DNA of 64,000 nt from assembly GCF_040869045.1 (NCBI RefSeq), contig NC_090322.1:186681477-186745476 (forward strand), read 5' to 3'. Shown here one piece after another: positions 33,140-45,332 of the stretch. This DNA is from Eurosta solidaginis (Eukaryota; Arthropoda; Insecta; Diptera; Tephritidae). The notes under the pieces are model-generated. The model was given only the letters and a program-made list of their open reading frames with translations, was not told the origin of the DNA and ran no database searches. A program made the position numbers and the translations under genes. How positions within the stretch are numbered: position 1 is the stretch's first letter; every line of letters begins with the position of its first letter.

Positions 33140-36040
33140 CAACAGATGATGTTCTGGGTCACCCTGGTCCACATTTTGGTCGATATCTGGAAAACGCCTT
33201 CACATATACAACTACCACCACTCCCTTTTAAACGCCTCATTAACACCTTTAATTTGATACCCATATCGTACAAACACATTCTAGAGTCACCCCTGGTCCA
33301 CCTTTATGGCGATATATCGAAAAGGCGTCCACCTATAGAACTAAGGCCCACGCCCTTTTAAAACACTCATTAACACTTTTCGTTTGATACTCATATCGTA
33401 CAAACACATTCTAGAGTCACCCCTGGTCCACCTTAATGGCGATATATCGAAAAGGCGTCCACCTATAGAACTAAACCCCACGCCCTTTTGAAATACTCAT
33501 TAACACCTTTCGTTTGATACCCATATCGTACAAACGCATTCTAGAGTCACCCCTGGTCCACCTTTATGCCGATATCTCGAAAAGGCGACCACCTATACAA
33601 CTACCACCACTCCCTTTTAAAACCCTCATTAATACCTTTAATTTGATACCCATATCGTACAAACACATTCTAGAGTCACCCCTGGTCTACCTTAATGGCG
33701 ATATCTCGAAAAGGCGTCCACCTATAGAACTAAACCCCACGCCCTTTTGAAATACTCATTAACACTTTTCGTTTGATACTCATATCGTACAAACACATTC
33801 TAGAGTCACCCCTGGTCCACCTTAATGGCGATATATCGAAAAGGCGTCCACCTATAGAACTAAACCCCACGCCCTTTTGAAATACTCATTAACACCTTTC
33901 GTTTGATACCCATATCGTACAAACGCATTCTAGAGTCACCCCTGGTCCACCTTTATGCCGATATCTCGAAAAGGCGACCACTTATACAACTACCACCACT
34001 CCCTTTTAAAACCCTCAATAATACCTTTAATTTGATACCCATATCGTACAAACACATTCTAGAGTCACCCCTGGTCCACCTTTATGCCGATATCTCGAAA
34101 AGGCGACCACCTATACAACTACCACCACTCCCTTTTAAAACCCTCAATAATACCTTTAATTTGATACCCATATCGTACAAACACATTCTAGAGTCACCCC
34201 TGGTCCACCTTAATGGCGATATCTCGAAAAGGCGTCACCTATAGAACTAAGACCCATACCCTTTTAAAATACTCATTAACACTTTTCGTTTGATACTCAT
34301 ATCGTACAAACACATTCTAGAGTCACCCCTGGTCCACCTTAATGGCGATATCTCGAAAAGGCGTCCACCTATAGAACTAAGACCCATGCCCTTTTAAAAT
34401 ACTCATTAACACATTTAGTTTGATACCCATATTGTAAACGCATTCTAGAGTCACCCCTGGTCCACCTTTATGCCGATATCTCGAAAAGGCGTCCACCTAT
34501 AGAACTAAGACTCACGCCCTTTTAAAATACTCATTAGCACCTTTCGTTTGATACCCATATTGTACAAACGCATTCTAGAGTCACCCCTGGTCCACCTTTA
34601 TGCCGATATCTCGAAAAGGCGACCACCTATACAACTACCACCACTCCCTTTTAAAACCCTCATTAATACCTTTAATTTGATACCCATATCGTACAAACAC
34701 ATTCTAGAGTCACCCCTGGTCCACCTTAATGGCGATATATCGAAAAGGCGTCCACCTATAGAACTAAACCCCACGCCCTTTTGAAATACTCATTAACACC
34801 TTTCGTTTGATACCCATATCGTACAAACGCATTCTAGAGTCACCCCTGGTCCACCTTTATGCCGATATCTCGAAAAGGCGACCACCTATACAACTACCAC
34901 CACTCCCTTTTAAAACCCTCAATAATACCTTTAATTTGATACCCATATCGTACAAACACATTCTAGAGTCACCCCTGGTCCACCTTTATGCCGATATCTC
35001 GAAAAGGCGACCACCTATACAACTACCACCACTCCCTTTTAAAACCCTCAATAATACCTTTAATTTGATACCCATATCGTACAAACACATTCTAGAGTCA
35101 CCCCTGGTCCACCTTTATGGCGATATCTCGAAAAGGCGTCCACCTATAGAACTAAGACCCACGCCCTTTTAAAATACTCATTAACACCTTTCGTTTGATA
35201 CCCATATTGTACAAACGCATTCTAGAGTCACCCCTGGTCCACCTTTATGCCGATATCTCGAAAAGGCGTCCACCTATAGAACTAAGACCCACGCCCTTTT
35301 AAAATACTCATTAACACCTTTCGTTTGATACCCATATTGTACAAACGCATTCTAGAGTCACCCCTGGTCCACCTTTATGCCGATATCTCGAAAAGGCGAC
35401 CACCTATACAACTACCACCACTCCCTTTTAAAACCCTCATTAATACCTTTAATTTGATACCCATATCGTACAAACACATTCTAGAGTCACCCCTGGTCCA
35501 CCTTAATGGCGATATCTCGAAAAGGCGTCCACCTATAGAACTAAACCCCACGCCCTTTTGAAATAATCATTAACACTTTTCGTTTGATACCCATATTGTA
35601 CAAACGCATTCTAGAGTCAGCCCTGGTCCACCTTTCTGGCGATATCTCGAAAAGGCGTCCACCTATAGAACTAAGGCCTGCTCCCTTTTAAAATGTTCAT
35701 TAACCCCTTTCATTTGATACCCATATCGTACAAACAAATTCTAGGGTCACTCCTGGTCCACCTTTATGGCGATATCTCGAAACGGCGTCCACCTATGGAA
35801 CTAAGGATCACTCCCTTCTAAAATGCTCATTAACACCTTTGATTTGATACCCATATCGTACAAACAAATTCTAGAGTCAACCCTGATCCACCTTTATGGC
35901 GATATCCCTAAATGGCGTCCACGTATAGAACTATGGCCCACTCCCTCATAAAATACTCTTTAATACCTTTCATTTGATACACATGTCATACAAACACATT
36001 CCAGGATTACCCTCGGTTCATTTGCCTACATGGTTATTTT
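33140..36040 (-). repeat. Tandem array of about 130 bp units (array C)
   Basis: About 22 units of 129-130 bp, each with TCTAGAGTCACCCCTGGTCC and GATATCTCGAAAAGGCG on the plus strand. Because 129 is 43 codons, several units stay open in one plus-strand frame and produce apparent repeat proteins of 71-121 residues (ISYKHILESPLVHL...). There is no start context, signal or homologue, and the same family elsewhere is not open, so these are not genes. Identical 78-residue blocks recur at 33514, 34548 and 35325, showing higher-order duplication of 6-8 units. Confidence 0.95.
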
Positions 36041-36334
36041 CCCTTATGTTGTCACCATAGTTCTCAACTGAGTATGTAATGTTCGGTTACACCCGAACTT
36101 AACCTTCCTTACTTGTTCAATATAACTTTTATTTGCGTATACGCATCAATAGATGAGGAGAAAGATTCCTTCCATGAGAAACTATCAACCAAAGGAAGCT
36201 TGTCCCCGCGGAGAATACCCAGCTGATGATTACTTCACTTTGCTTTCACACGAAAATTTCAACGGGCAACGAAAAACTACTGATACAGTGAGGATCGTCG
36301 CGCCAACTCGGAAAATAGATGCTACCTGCAGGAT

Positions 36335-36868
36335 ACAGTCGTACAGCCGCAGCCATGCGCGGTGTATGGAAACGTTGTCGTGACAGCAACTGCGAAGAGA
36401 CGCCTATTTATAAGAAACGCAAGACCGCAAAATTTCTTAGACCATTTGCAGTTTCTACCATATTAGACTCACAAAGTTGCACAAACTCTAAAGAGAGAAG
36501 ACTTCAGGCTCATGATGGGCATAATAACTGGACACGGCCTTCTGGCGTCACATGCTTATAAATTAAGCCACGTCAGTAACAGCAGTTGTAGGAAGTGCGG
36601 CATGCAGGAAGAAGGGGTTGAGCAACTTCTGAGATCGTGTCTTGTGCTTTCAAGAACAAGGCTCCATCTACTTGGGGCAGCAGAGTTGCCTGATCTCGAG
36701 GCAATAATTAAGAAGAAAACTTCTAATATTATTCAAGAGACGGAGTTAATTTATAACATAAATCCTGGCATATCATTGGGGGTTTTCTAATTTGGTCGTA
36801 CAAATTCAGGTAGCACTATTCAGTCAATGTGAGGTCTTTATTGACAGGTCAGTGCAACCTAACCTTAC
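36335..36868 (+). pseudogene. LINE ORF2 3' end (family B), copy 1
   Basis: The 36512 frame reads IITGHGLLASHAYKLSHVSN followed by SSCRKCGMQEEGVEQLLRSC, the terminal Cys-rich segment of an RNase H-bearing LINE ORF2; the upstream half is in other frames (36153-36561). The 3' UTR ends GACAGGTCAGTGCAACC followed by a worn TAACCTTACC tail. It is parallel to 62363-62969. Frameshifts and Cys/His losses show it is dead. Confidence 0.75.
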
Positions 36869-38192
36869 CTAGGTGAAACAAATAATGTCCGAAAATTGTA
36901 TCAGAGAATCCGAATATGGCTAAAGGTCTCAATTCCGATGCAGGGGCCGTATTGTGTCATACAATGCATGATAGAATGCCAAAATAGATCCGTAATGGTA
37001 AATCGGATTAATGGAATATGTGAACTAGAGACAGCGCGTACTCACTAGATCTATAGTATCTTATCATTTTTCTAAATTGTTTTATACCCTCATCTTTATC
37101 GTAAGTGGCGATACGACACCAGATTTCTGGTCGAATGATAATGGTCATTTGGCAACCGACGTACAAAGCGTGCTTAAGTTATGGACGAAACCCTTCTCCC
37201 TCACAAATATATAGCTGAATAGCAAGAGAGATGATGAGCCCCAATCCGTAACCTTGTAACAGCACTCCAATTCCAAAATTATGAAGAACCCCCGATGAAA
37301 TCAAGGACGGTGTCAAATAAAAATGGAATGGCACTTGGAGCGTTCGAGAAGATCTCCGTTAGATTTATAATCGTCATACTTCTGAAACAAATTTTTTATG
37401 ATTAGCTATACGAGCTTTACGTAGACATAAGTGGAGCAAGTTATACTGCGCTTTAAAAAGCGCTTTTCAAAGTAATAGAAACGGGTAAAAGAGTTTCGGC
37501 TCACTGTGTACTCCGGTCGCCATCTGACTTTGCTAGTAGCGAAACGGTGACGGCCTCACTAAGTTGAACAAAAAGAGTTGAAGAGACTTGGCTTCATTTC
37601 ATGTTTTCAGCTGGTATAGCCAAGATATGCCTGAGCGCTGTGCTTCGCGACTGAAAAAATATTGACAAAATGGACGAAGGTTTAGACAGATTTTGATCAA
37701 TGACTAAAATTCAATAAGTAAGAGTGTTTATATCCAAATTTACTTCAAATTTGGAAAATTTTATTTCGAAGTATCGCAATAAATTTAGGTCTTCTGAAAA
37801 CACTAGCACTATTGGGTATAACAAAAAACACGTTAAACTTGGAGTTGAAAACGGCGCCTTGCACCACCTTCAATAAACACAATGGGCAGCGCGAGTACGA
37901 GCAAGAATTGCAATAAAAATAACAGCGCTTAAAACTAGCGAAAAGTCAACGACAGCAAGCTTAAGCCAAGCCAGCTAGCCAACAAGCAGATCCCAAGCTA
38001 AGCAGAGAGCTTGTGCTGTTTCAACAGCTGTGTCCGTTCAAGTCGCACTGGACGCCTCAACGTACAACAAACTAGTATTGCACAAAAAAGTAAACAAATC
38101 ACTAAATAAAAAAATTATTACAATAAAAACACTGAATTCAAGTTTATGGTAGAAATAGCGAAAATTAAATGAAATACCGAAATACAATAAAA
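36869..38192. other. Unassigned DNA, some GC-richer
   Basis: No exon recognised. The stretch 37870-38060 is moderately GC-rich with AGC-repeated words and could be an untranslated exon or promoter, but nothing in the sequence decides this. Confidence 0.3.
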
Positions 38193-39390
38193 ACAAGTAA
38201 GGAAGTCTAAGTTCGAGTGAAACCGAACATTACATACCCAGCTGTACACTTGAAATTTTGTTGTTGTTTGTTTTGTGTGCTTAATAGTGTTACAAGGCTG
38301 CGCAATTATACATATATACATATGGTTCTATTCTGAACTAATTCTTCTTCGAGTTGTGACTCCCGAAACATAGAAAATTGCTTAGTCATAAAAGGGGCGG
38401 TGCCACGCCCATTTTTTTTAAATTTGAAGTTTTTCCTATTTGTTGTTATAAAGCCACTTGAGAAATGAAATACCATTGATATAAAGCTATTTTTTGCAAA
38501 GGTATAGCTTATTTTATTCGTCCAAGTGAGGTGGACAGCTCCGTCCGACCGCCGCACAGTGTTTCGTGTAGAACAAGCTAGCTGGACAAAAACAAAGTTC
38601 TTATTCCAAGAAAAGTGTAATGAGAAATGAAAGAAAACAAACAAAATAACGGGATTTTTGCTTTTTTTTGATATTTGTTTTCATATATATTGAGTAATTG
38701 AAGTAAGAAGGCAGGAGTGGCCGTAAAATGCATTGATTAATTTGCAAAATTCTTGTTGAATATTAAGCTTCATATTTCTTTTAAGTGAACACTTTTATAT
38801 AATTTTTTTGATGGATTCTAAGCTCGAAGGTAAGTAAAATTTTTTAATAGTAATTCTTTGGCAATTAGAGTATTTTCAATATATTTAACATTCCGTTATT
38901 AAGAAGAAAAGGTATTTTTTCTATATATTTTTAACTATAGGAAAAAAAAAGTTACATACATCCGCCGACATCCGGGCTAAATTTTACATATGTTATAGTC
39001 GCAAGTATTCTCTAATAGTCCAAAGAAAAAACCATTGCGAATTCTTTGCACATCTATTTTTAATTTGTTTTTTTTGTAGATTTAGTTATCTCTACATATA
39101 AAATAGGATGTATGTACGTACCAGCTCCGACGAGATATTTGAACCTTTAAAGCTGATCTACAAACGGCTAAACCAATTCCCAGGTACAGGGATCAAACAC
39201 GTAGCCATAAAATACACAAAAATAAACGCGCAAGGTCAACAAGGGCACACCAAAAGCAAAAAGGCGAAGATCACTGACTTCAACCTGCCACAACCTACCC
39301 CACCAGTCACCAAGGCATAAAAACAGGTACAAACAAAGCAATCCTAATGCAGGTATAACCACACAGAAACGCTACACAAAACAACCCCAT

Positions 39391-40083
39391 TTGATAGCAT
39401 ATACGCCAATACCTGAATGTAATAGAAATACTGTACAACTTGGATTGAGAGTAGATAAACCAAAACCAGGTTTCGGCAATACCAATGACGGCAACACTGC
39501 TCGTAGGTTTTTCGAAAATTCTGAGGTTAGTGCTGAGATTACGGGATTGGATGTCACGCTCATCAAAAGATTCGACACTCTCCTTAGCGCATAAGCATCT
39601 GGGTACAATATAAATATCCAAAGATTTGAAAAATTTGCGGTCGAGACTAAAAAACTATACATAGATCTCTATCCATGGATTAATATGCCTGTTACAGTTC
39701 ATAAAATCTTAGTGCATAGTACTGATATTATAAAATCAGCAATTTTACCTGTTGGTCAACTTTCTGAGGAAGCACAGGAAGCCCGTAACAAAGATTTGAG
39801 ACGATTCAGGGATGATAACACACAAAAGCAGTCGCGTGAAGCCACGAATAGAGATCTTATGAATATGTTGCTTATAACATCGGATCCTTTAGTTAACAGT
39901 TTTAGGGAGATACCTAAGAAAAAATTTAAAAGTCTGACTTCAGAAGTCTTAAATTTACTGTCCCCCGATAATGTTGAGGAGTCAATAAATACCCCAGTTG
40001 TTTCAAGCTTTCATAGTAGTGTTGCTGATGCTCATGACTATTCCACAAGTGACTCATCGAATGAAAGTGATGATAGCGAATAA
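39391..40083 (+). pseudogene. Transposon-associated protein, C-terminal part, one stop
   Basis: One frame runs from 39391 to a stop at 40081-40083, interrupted only by TAA at 39592-39594. Before the stop it reads PGFGNTNDGNTARRFFENSE and EITGLDVTLIKRF. After it comes a stretch ending PVTVHKILVHSTDIIKSAIL, then PVGQLSEEAQEARNKDLRRF and REATNRDLMNMLLITSDPL, and it ends in an acidic Ser/Asp tail (STSDSSNESDDSE). I recognise the NTNDGNTARRFF and GQLSEEAQEARNKD blocks from large, unnamed insect proteins found in repeats, where they form the C-terminus; the N-terminal half is missing here. It is probably a DNA transposase or its partner, but no catalytic triad can be assigned. A short frame at 39108-39320 just upstream may be part of it. 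Confidence 0.6.
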
Positions 40084-40490
40084 TAACATAATTATAAAAG
40101 ATAACCTACCCTATAACTTTTTGTTGGATCAGGTTTTATTTAATTTAAATCTATTGTCTTTTCTACTTTGTATTATACTTTACTTTTAAGTTTTTGTAAT
40201 AAGTTATTTTCACATAATTAATTTAATTATTTACATTGTTGTTATTATTATTGTAATTCACTTTTAAATTCCTGACTGGTACTATAAAATAATTTTGTAA
40301 AAATTGTAGTGCCAGGATAAATACTCAAATAAATACAAAATATGTATGTACATATGTACAGTCACTCACATAAATAAGTAGACACCCCTTTTTGGACAAT
40401 TCTTACAATATTCGCTTTCGCAAATTTATTTTAACTAATTTCCCATAAGAAAATTTGTCACGATCTATAACAAAAACTAAATTATATTTA

Positions 40491-43400
40491 ACAAGTAAGG
40501 AAGTTTAAGTTCGGGTGTAACCGAACACTACATACTCAGTTGAGAGCTATGGTGACAACATAAGGGAAAATAACCATGTAGGAAAATGAACCGAGGGAAA
40601 CCCTGGAATGTGTTTGTATGACATGTGTATCAAATGAAAGGCATTAAAGAGTATTTTATGACGGAGTGGGCCATAGTTCTATAGGTGGACGCCGTTTAGG
40701 GATATAGCCATAAAGGTGGATCAGGGTTGACTCTAGAATGCGTTTGTACGATATGGGTATCATATGAAAGGTATTAATGAGTATTTTAAAAGGGCGTGGA
40801 CCTAAGTTCTATAGATGGACGCCTTTTCGAGATATCGCCGTAAAGATGGACCAGGGGTGACTCTAGAATGCGTTTGTACGATATGGGTATCAAATGAAAG
40901 GTGTTAATGAGCATTTTAAAAGGGAGTAATCCTTAGTTCCATAGGTGGACGCCGTTTCGAGATATCGCCATAAAGGTGGACCAGGGGTGACGCTAGAATT
41001 TGTTTGCACAATATGGGCATCAAACGAAAGGTGTTAATGAGTATTTTAAAAGGGAGTGGGCCTTAGTTCTATAGGTGGACGCCGTTTCGAGATATCGCCA
41101 TAAAGGTGGGCCAGGGGTGACTCTAGAATTCGTTTGCGCAATATGGGTATCAAACGAAAGGAGTTAATGAGTATTTAAGAGGGAGTGGGCCTTAGTTCTA
41201 TAGGTGGACGCATTTTCGAGGTATCGCAATAAAGGTGGACCAGGGGTGACTCTAGACTTTGTTTGTACGATATGGGTATCAAATGAAAGGTGTTAATGAG
41301 TATTTTTAAAAGGGAGTGGGCCTTCGTTTTATAGCTGTTCGCCTTTTCGAGATATCGCCATAAAGGTGGACCAGGGGTGTTTGTACGATATGGGTATCAA
41401 ATGAAAGGTGCTAATGAGTATTTTAAAAGGGTGTGGGCCTTAGTTCTATAGGTGGATGCCCTTTCGAGATATCGCCATAAAGGTTCTAGAATTTTTGTGT
41501 ACGATATGGGTATCAAATGAAAGGTGTTAATGAGTATTTTAAAATGGAGTGGGCCTTAGTTCTATAGGTGGACGCCGTTTCGAGATAGCGCCATAAAGGT
41601 GGGCCAGGGGTGACTCTAGAATTCGTTTGTGCAATATGGGTATCAAACGAAAGGAGCTAATGAGTATTTTAAGATGGAGTGGGCCTTAGTTCTATAGGTG
41701 GACGCATTTTCGAGGTATCGCAATAAAGGTGGACCAGAGGTGACTCTAGAATTCGTTTGTGCAATATGGGTATCAAACGAAAGGAGTTACTGAGTATTTT
41801 AAGAGGGAGTCGGCCTTCGTTTTATAGGTGTTCGCCTTTTCGAGATATCGCCATAAAGGTGGACCAGGGGTGACCCTAGAATTTGTCTGCACAATATGGG
41901 CATCAAACGAAAGGTGTTAATGAGTATTTTAAAAGGTAGTGGGCCTTAGTTCTATAGGTGGACGCCGTTTCGAGATATCGCCATAAAGGTGGGCCAGGGG
42001 TGACTCTAGAATTGGTTTGTGCAATATGGGTATCAAACGAAAGGAGTTAATGAGTATTTTAAGAGGGAGTGGGCCTTAGTTCTATAGGTGGACGCATTTT
42101 CGAGGTATCGCAATAAAGGTGGACCAGGGGTGACTCTAGAATTTGTTTGTACGATATGGATATCAAATGAAAGGTGTTAATGATTATTTTAAAAGGGCGT
42201 GGGGCTTAGTTCTATAGGTGGACCCCTTTTCGAGATATCGCCATAAAGGTGGACCAGGGGTGACTCTAGAATTCTTTTGTGCAATATGGGTATCAAACGA
42301 AAGGAGTTAATGAGTATTTTAAGAGGGAGTGGGCCTTAGTTCTATAGGTGGACGCCTTTTCGAGATATCGCCATAAAGATGGACCAGGTGTGACTCTAGA
42401 ATGCGTTTGTACGATATGGGTATCAAATGAAAGGTGTTAATGAGTATTTTAAAAGGGAGTAAATCTTAGTTCCATAGGTGGACGCCGTTTCGAGATATCG
42501 CCATAAAGGTGGGCCAGGGGTGACTCTAGACTTTGTTTGTACGATATGGGTATCAAATGAAAGATGTTAATGAGTATTTTTAAAAGGGAGTGGGCCTTCG
42601 TTCTATAGGTGTTCGCCTTTTCGAAATATCGCCATAAAGGTGGACCAGGGGTGACTCTAGAATGAGTTTGTACGATATGGGTATCAAATTAAAGGTATTA
42701 TTGAGAGTTTTAAAAGGGAGTGGTGGTAGTTGTATATGTGAAGGCGTTTTCCATATATCGACCAAAATGTGGACCAGGGTGACCCAGAACATCATCTGTT
42801 GGATACCGCTAATTTATTTATATATGTAATACCTGCCAAGATTTTAAGGGTTTTTTATTTCGCCCTGCAGAACTTTTTCATTTTCTTCTACTGAATATGG
42901 TAGGTGTCACAACCATTTTATAAAGTTTTTTTTAAAGTTATATTTCGCGTCAATAAAAAAAATCCTTACCTTACCATGTGTCATCCCTTTTTTCGTATAT
43001 GGTATAGAATTATGGCATTTTTTTCATTTTTCGCAATTTTCGATATCGAAAAAGTGGGCGTGGTTATAGTCGGATTTCGTTCATTTTTCATACCAAGATA
43101 AAGTGGGTTCAGATAAGTACGTGAACTGAGTTTAGTAAAGATATATCGATTTTTGCTCAAGTTATCGTGTTAACGGCCATGCGGAAGGACAGACGGACGA
43201 CTGTGTATAAAAACTGGGCGTGGGATCAACCGATTTCGCCCATTTTCACAGAAAATAGTAAAAGCCATAAAATCTATGCCCCTACCAAATTTCAAAAGGA
43301 TTGGTTAATTTTTGTTCGACTTATGGCGTTAAAAGTATCCTAGACAAATTAAATGAAAAAGGGCGGAGCCACACCGATTTTTAAATTTTCTTTTATTTTT

Positions 43401-44105
43401 GTATTTTGTTGCACCATATCATTACTGGAGTTGAATCTTGACATAATTTACTTATATACTGTAAAGATATTAAATTTTTTGTTAAAATTTTACTTAAAAA
43501 AAATTTTTTTTTTAAAAGTGGGCGTGGTCCTTCTCCGATTTTTCTAATTTTTATTAAGCGTACATATAGTAATAAGAGTAACGTTTCTGCCAAATTTCAT
43601 CATGATATCTTCAACGACTGCCAAATTACAGCTTGCAAAAGTTTTAAATTACCTTCTTTTAAAAGTGGGCGGTGCCACGCCCATTGTCCAAAATTTTACT
43701 AACTTTCTATTTTGCGTCATAAGTTCAACTCATCTACCAAGTTTCGTCGCTTTATCGGTCTTTTGTAATGAATTATCGCACTTTTTCGGTTTTTCGAAAT
43801 TTTCGATATCGAAAAAGTGGGCGTGGTTATAGTCCGATATCGTTCATTTTAAATAGCGATCTGAGATGAGTGCTCAGGAACCTACATACCAAATTTCATC
43901 AAGATACCTCAAAATTTACTCAAGTTATCGTGTTAACGGACGGACGGACGGACGGACGGACATGGCTCAATCAAATTTTTTTTCGATCCTGATTATTTTG
44001 ATATATGGAAGTCTATATCTATCTCGATTCCTTTATATATGTACAACCAACCGTTATCCAATCAAACTTAATATACTCTGTGAGCTCTGCTCAACTGAGT
44101 ATAAA
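40491..44105 (+). mobile_element. Helentron/DINE-1-like element, copy E (with tandem array)
   Basis: The 5' end ACAAGTAAGGAAGTTTAAG is followed by a perfect GTTCGG-GTGTAA-CCGAAC hairpin, subterminal repeat ATACTCAGTTGAGAGCT (40532), array (40580-42795), a GGAC microsatellite (43936-43960), and a 3' hairpin (44072-44103) identical in stem to copy B. It is nested inside the composite that splits copy D, so it is younger than both. Open frames at 42904-44147 are repeat translation. Confidence 0.88.
40580..42795 (+). repeat. Tandem array of about 130 bp units (array E)
   Basis: About 17 units with GACCAGGGGTGACTCTAGAA and ATGGGTATCAAACGAAAGG. Several units have lost parts (for example near 41375 and 41490). 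Two unit types alternate (GTTTGTACGATATGG versus GTTTGTGCAATATGG), hinting at a two-unit higher-order period. Confidence 0.95.
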
Positions 44106-44434
44106 AAATGTTTGAAAAATTCGACGAATTTTCATAAAAAATTATAATTTTTTTTTTCGGAATTTTTTAGAGTATTGAGATTTGTAGTCCATTCAATTTA
44201 AGTACAATAAAGTAATATTCTTAAGTCCTTTAAATTTTTTTGGATCTATGTCACTTATTCACATTAGTTACTGTATATGAAATAAGCAAATGTATGCATA
44301 TGAAGTAAAATTTTGGAAAACAAATAAAAAAAAAGAACATATGCCTGAAAAAAATTACGTAGTTGTAATAAATGACTGCATATGAAACGGAAAATCTCAT
44401 AAAATAATTTTGTCCAGCTAGCTTGTTCTACACG

Positions 44435-45006
44435 CAACTCTGTGCGCCGCTGAGTTACCTCTTAGGGAGAATCGACGAATATGAGAACAGGGCAACGGAC
44501 TTGCTATGGACCAATAGGGTTGACTGTGAAGTCTCAAGGTCCTTATGGCAATGCTTGGATAGGAAAGGCACCAGCTTCCTTTTCAAACTGAACAAATCTG
44601 CGGTGTGGGTTCTTCGGGTGTCATCACAGGTCATTGTGCTATCGCACCAATGCTTCGACGGTGGCGAATACCAACAAGCTCCCTCTACAGAAGCTGTCAG
44701 GATGAGGAGGAAGAGGAGTCGATCTACCACTTTTTCTGCCGATGCCAGGCGCTTCAAAGAAGAAGGCTCAGATTTCTGGGCTCAGTCTTCTTCGACAGCC
44801 TGGCAGAGGTTGGGAAGGTGGACATCTCGCTTCTTCTTGGGATCATCAAGGAAAGCAAGTGGTTCGTTGGGGGCCACTAGGAGGTAATGGGGCTAAACGA
44901 ATTTGCCGCCACCCTGTACTTACTGAGAGCATTCACAATGGACAAAAATGTCTCTGAGTGGAAGTGTTGGTAACACTCACGCACGCCCTCTCAACCTAAC
45001 CTAACC
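44435..45006 (+). pseudogene. LINE ORF2 3' end (family A), plus strand
   Basis: RATDLLWTNRVDCEVSRSLW lies in one frame (44423 frame). After a frameshift near 44600, GVITGHCAIAPMLRRWRIP and RSCQDEEEEESIYHFFCRC follow, with a stop at 44878-44880. The 3' UTR ends CCTCTCAACCTAACCTAACC directly at the target duplication. It is homologous to the minus-strand copy at 26352-26950. The second open frame over 44423-44887 is a mixture of the true frame and shadow. Confidence 0.75.
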
Positions 45007-45332
45007 TATTCGTCCAAGACCCTTTTAAAAATATTTTATACAAAAGTGGGCGTGGTCCTTAACCGATTTCGTTAATTTTTCTCTAAAGCATTCCTTATGG
45101 TAAAGGCAACCTCTCTGACGAATTTTGTTACGATAGGTTTAATGATTTTTGATTTATGATTAATAATATTTGTAAAATTGATTTTATCACAATTGGCGGC
45201 CACGCCCATTTTAAATAATTTTTTCAAATTTTTATCAAGAGTCTCAATATCAGTCCACACGTAAAATTTCAACATTCTAGGCTTATTATTTACTAAATAA
45301 TCAGGTTTTGTGTTTTCCAAAATGTTATATAT

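Larger units (their letters stand above)
31597..36115 (-). mobile_element. Helentron/DINE-1-like element, copy C (with tandem array)
   Basis: Inverted copy: its 5' end is at 36115 (inverse of ACAAGTAAGGAAGGTTAAG, with the hairpin GTTCGG...CCGAAC at about 36081-36098), and the subterminal repeat is at 36061-36075. The 3' end is at 31597. Only the GCTCTGCTCAACTGAGTATA side of the terminal hairpin remains; a deletion joins it directly to the GTCC microsatellite at 31622, removing the other stem arm and about 130-150 bp. A SINE (31689-32040) is inserted. The array covers about 33140-36040. Confidence 0.85.
38527..45006. mobile_element. Nested composite insertion bounded by 12-bp target duplication
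   Basis: TATTCGTCCAAG occurs at 38515-38526 and 45007-45018, and the Helentron-like copy D sequence continues cleanly across. The right end is the 3' terminus of LINE family A with an AACCTAACCTAACC tail, so the duplication fits LINE retrotransposition. Near the left end, 27 bp (38565-38591, beginning CGTGTAGAACAAGC) is inverted exactly at 44408-44434. Between these inverted repeats lie a transposase-like relic (39391-40083) and Helentron-like copy E (40491-44105). Confidence 0.75.

Noticed and set aside
33146..35561. Series of plus-strand open frames of 71-121 residues with ISYKHILESPLVHL repeats
   Set aside because: They are translations of a tandem DNA repeat whose period is a multiple of three; the same family in arrays B and E is not open, and frames start at whichever ATG falls in a unit.
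37870..38060. Possible promoter or untranslated first exon
   Set aside because: Only base composition suggests it; no TATA, initiator pair or splice donor convinces me.
20395..42795. Regular repeats considered as a CRISPR array
   Set aside because: Units are directly adjacent with no unique spacers, and the genome is eukaryotic.
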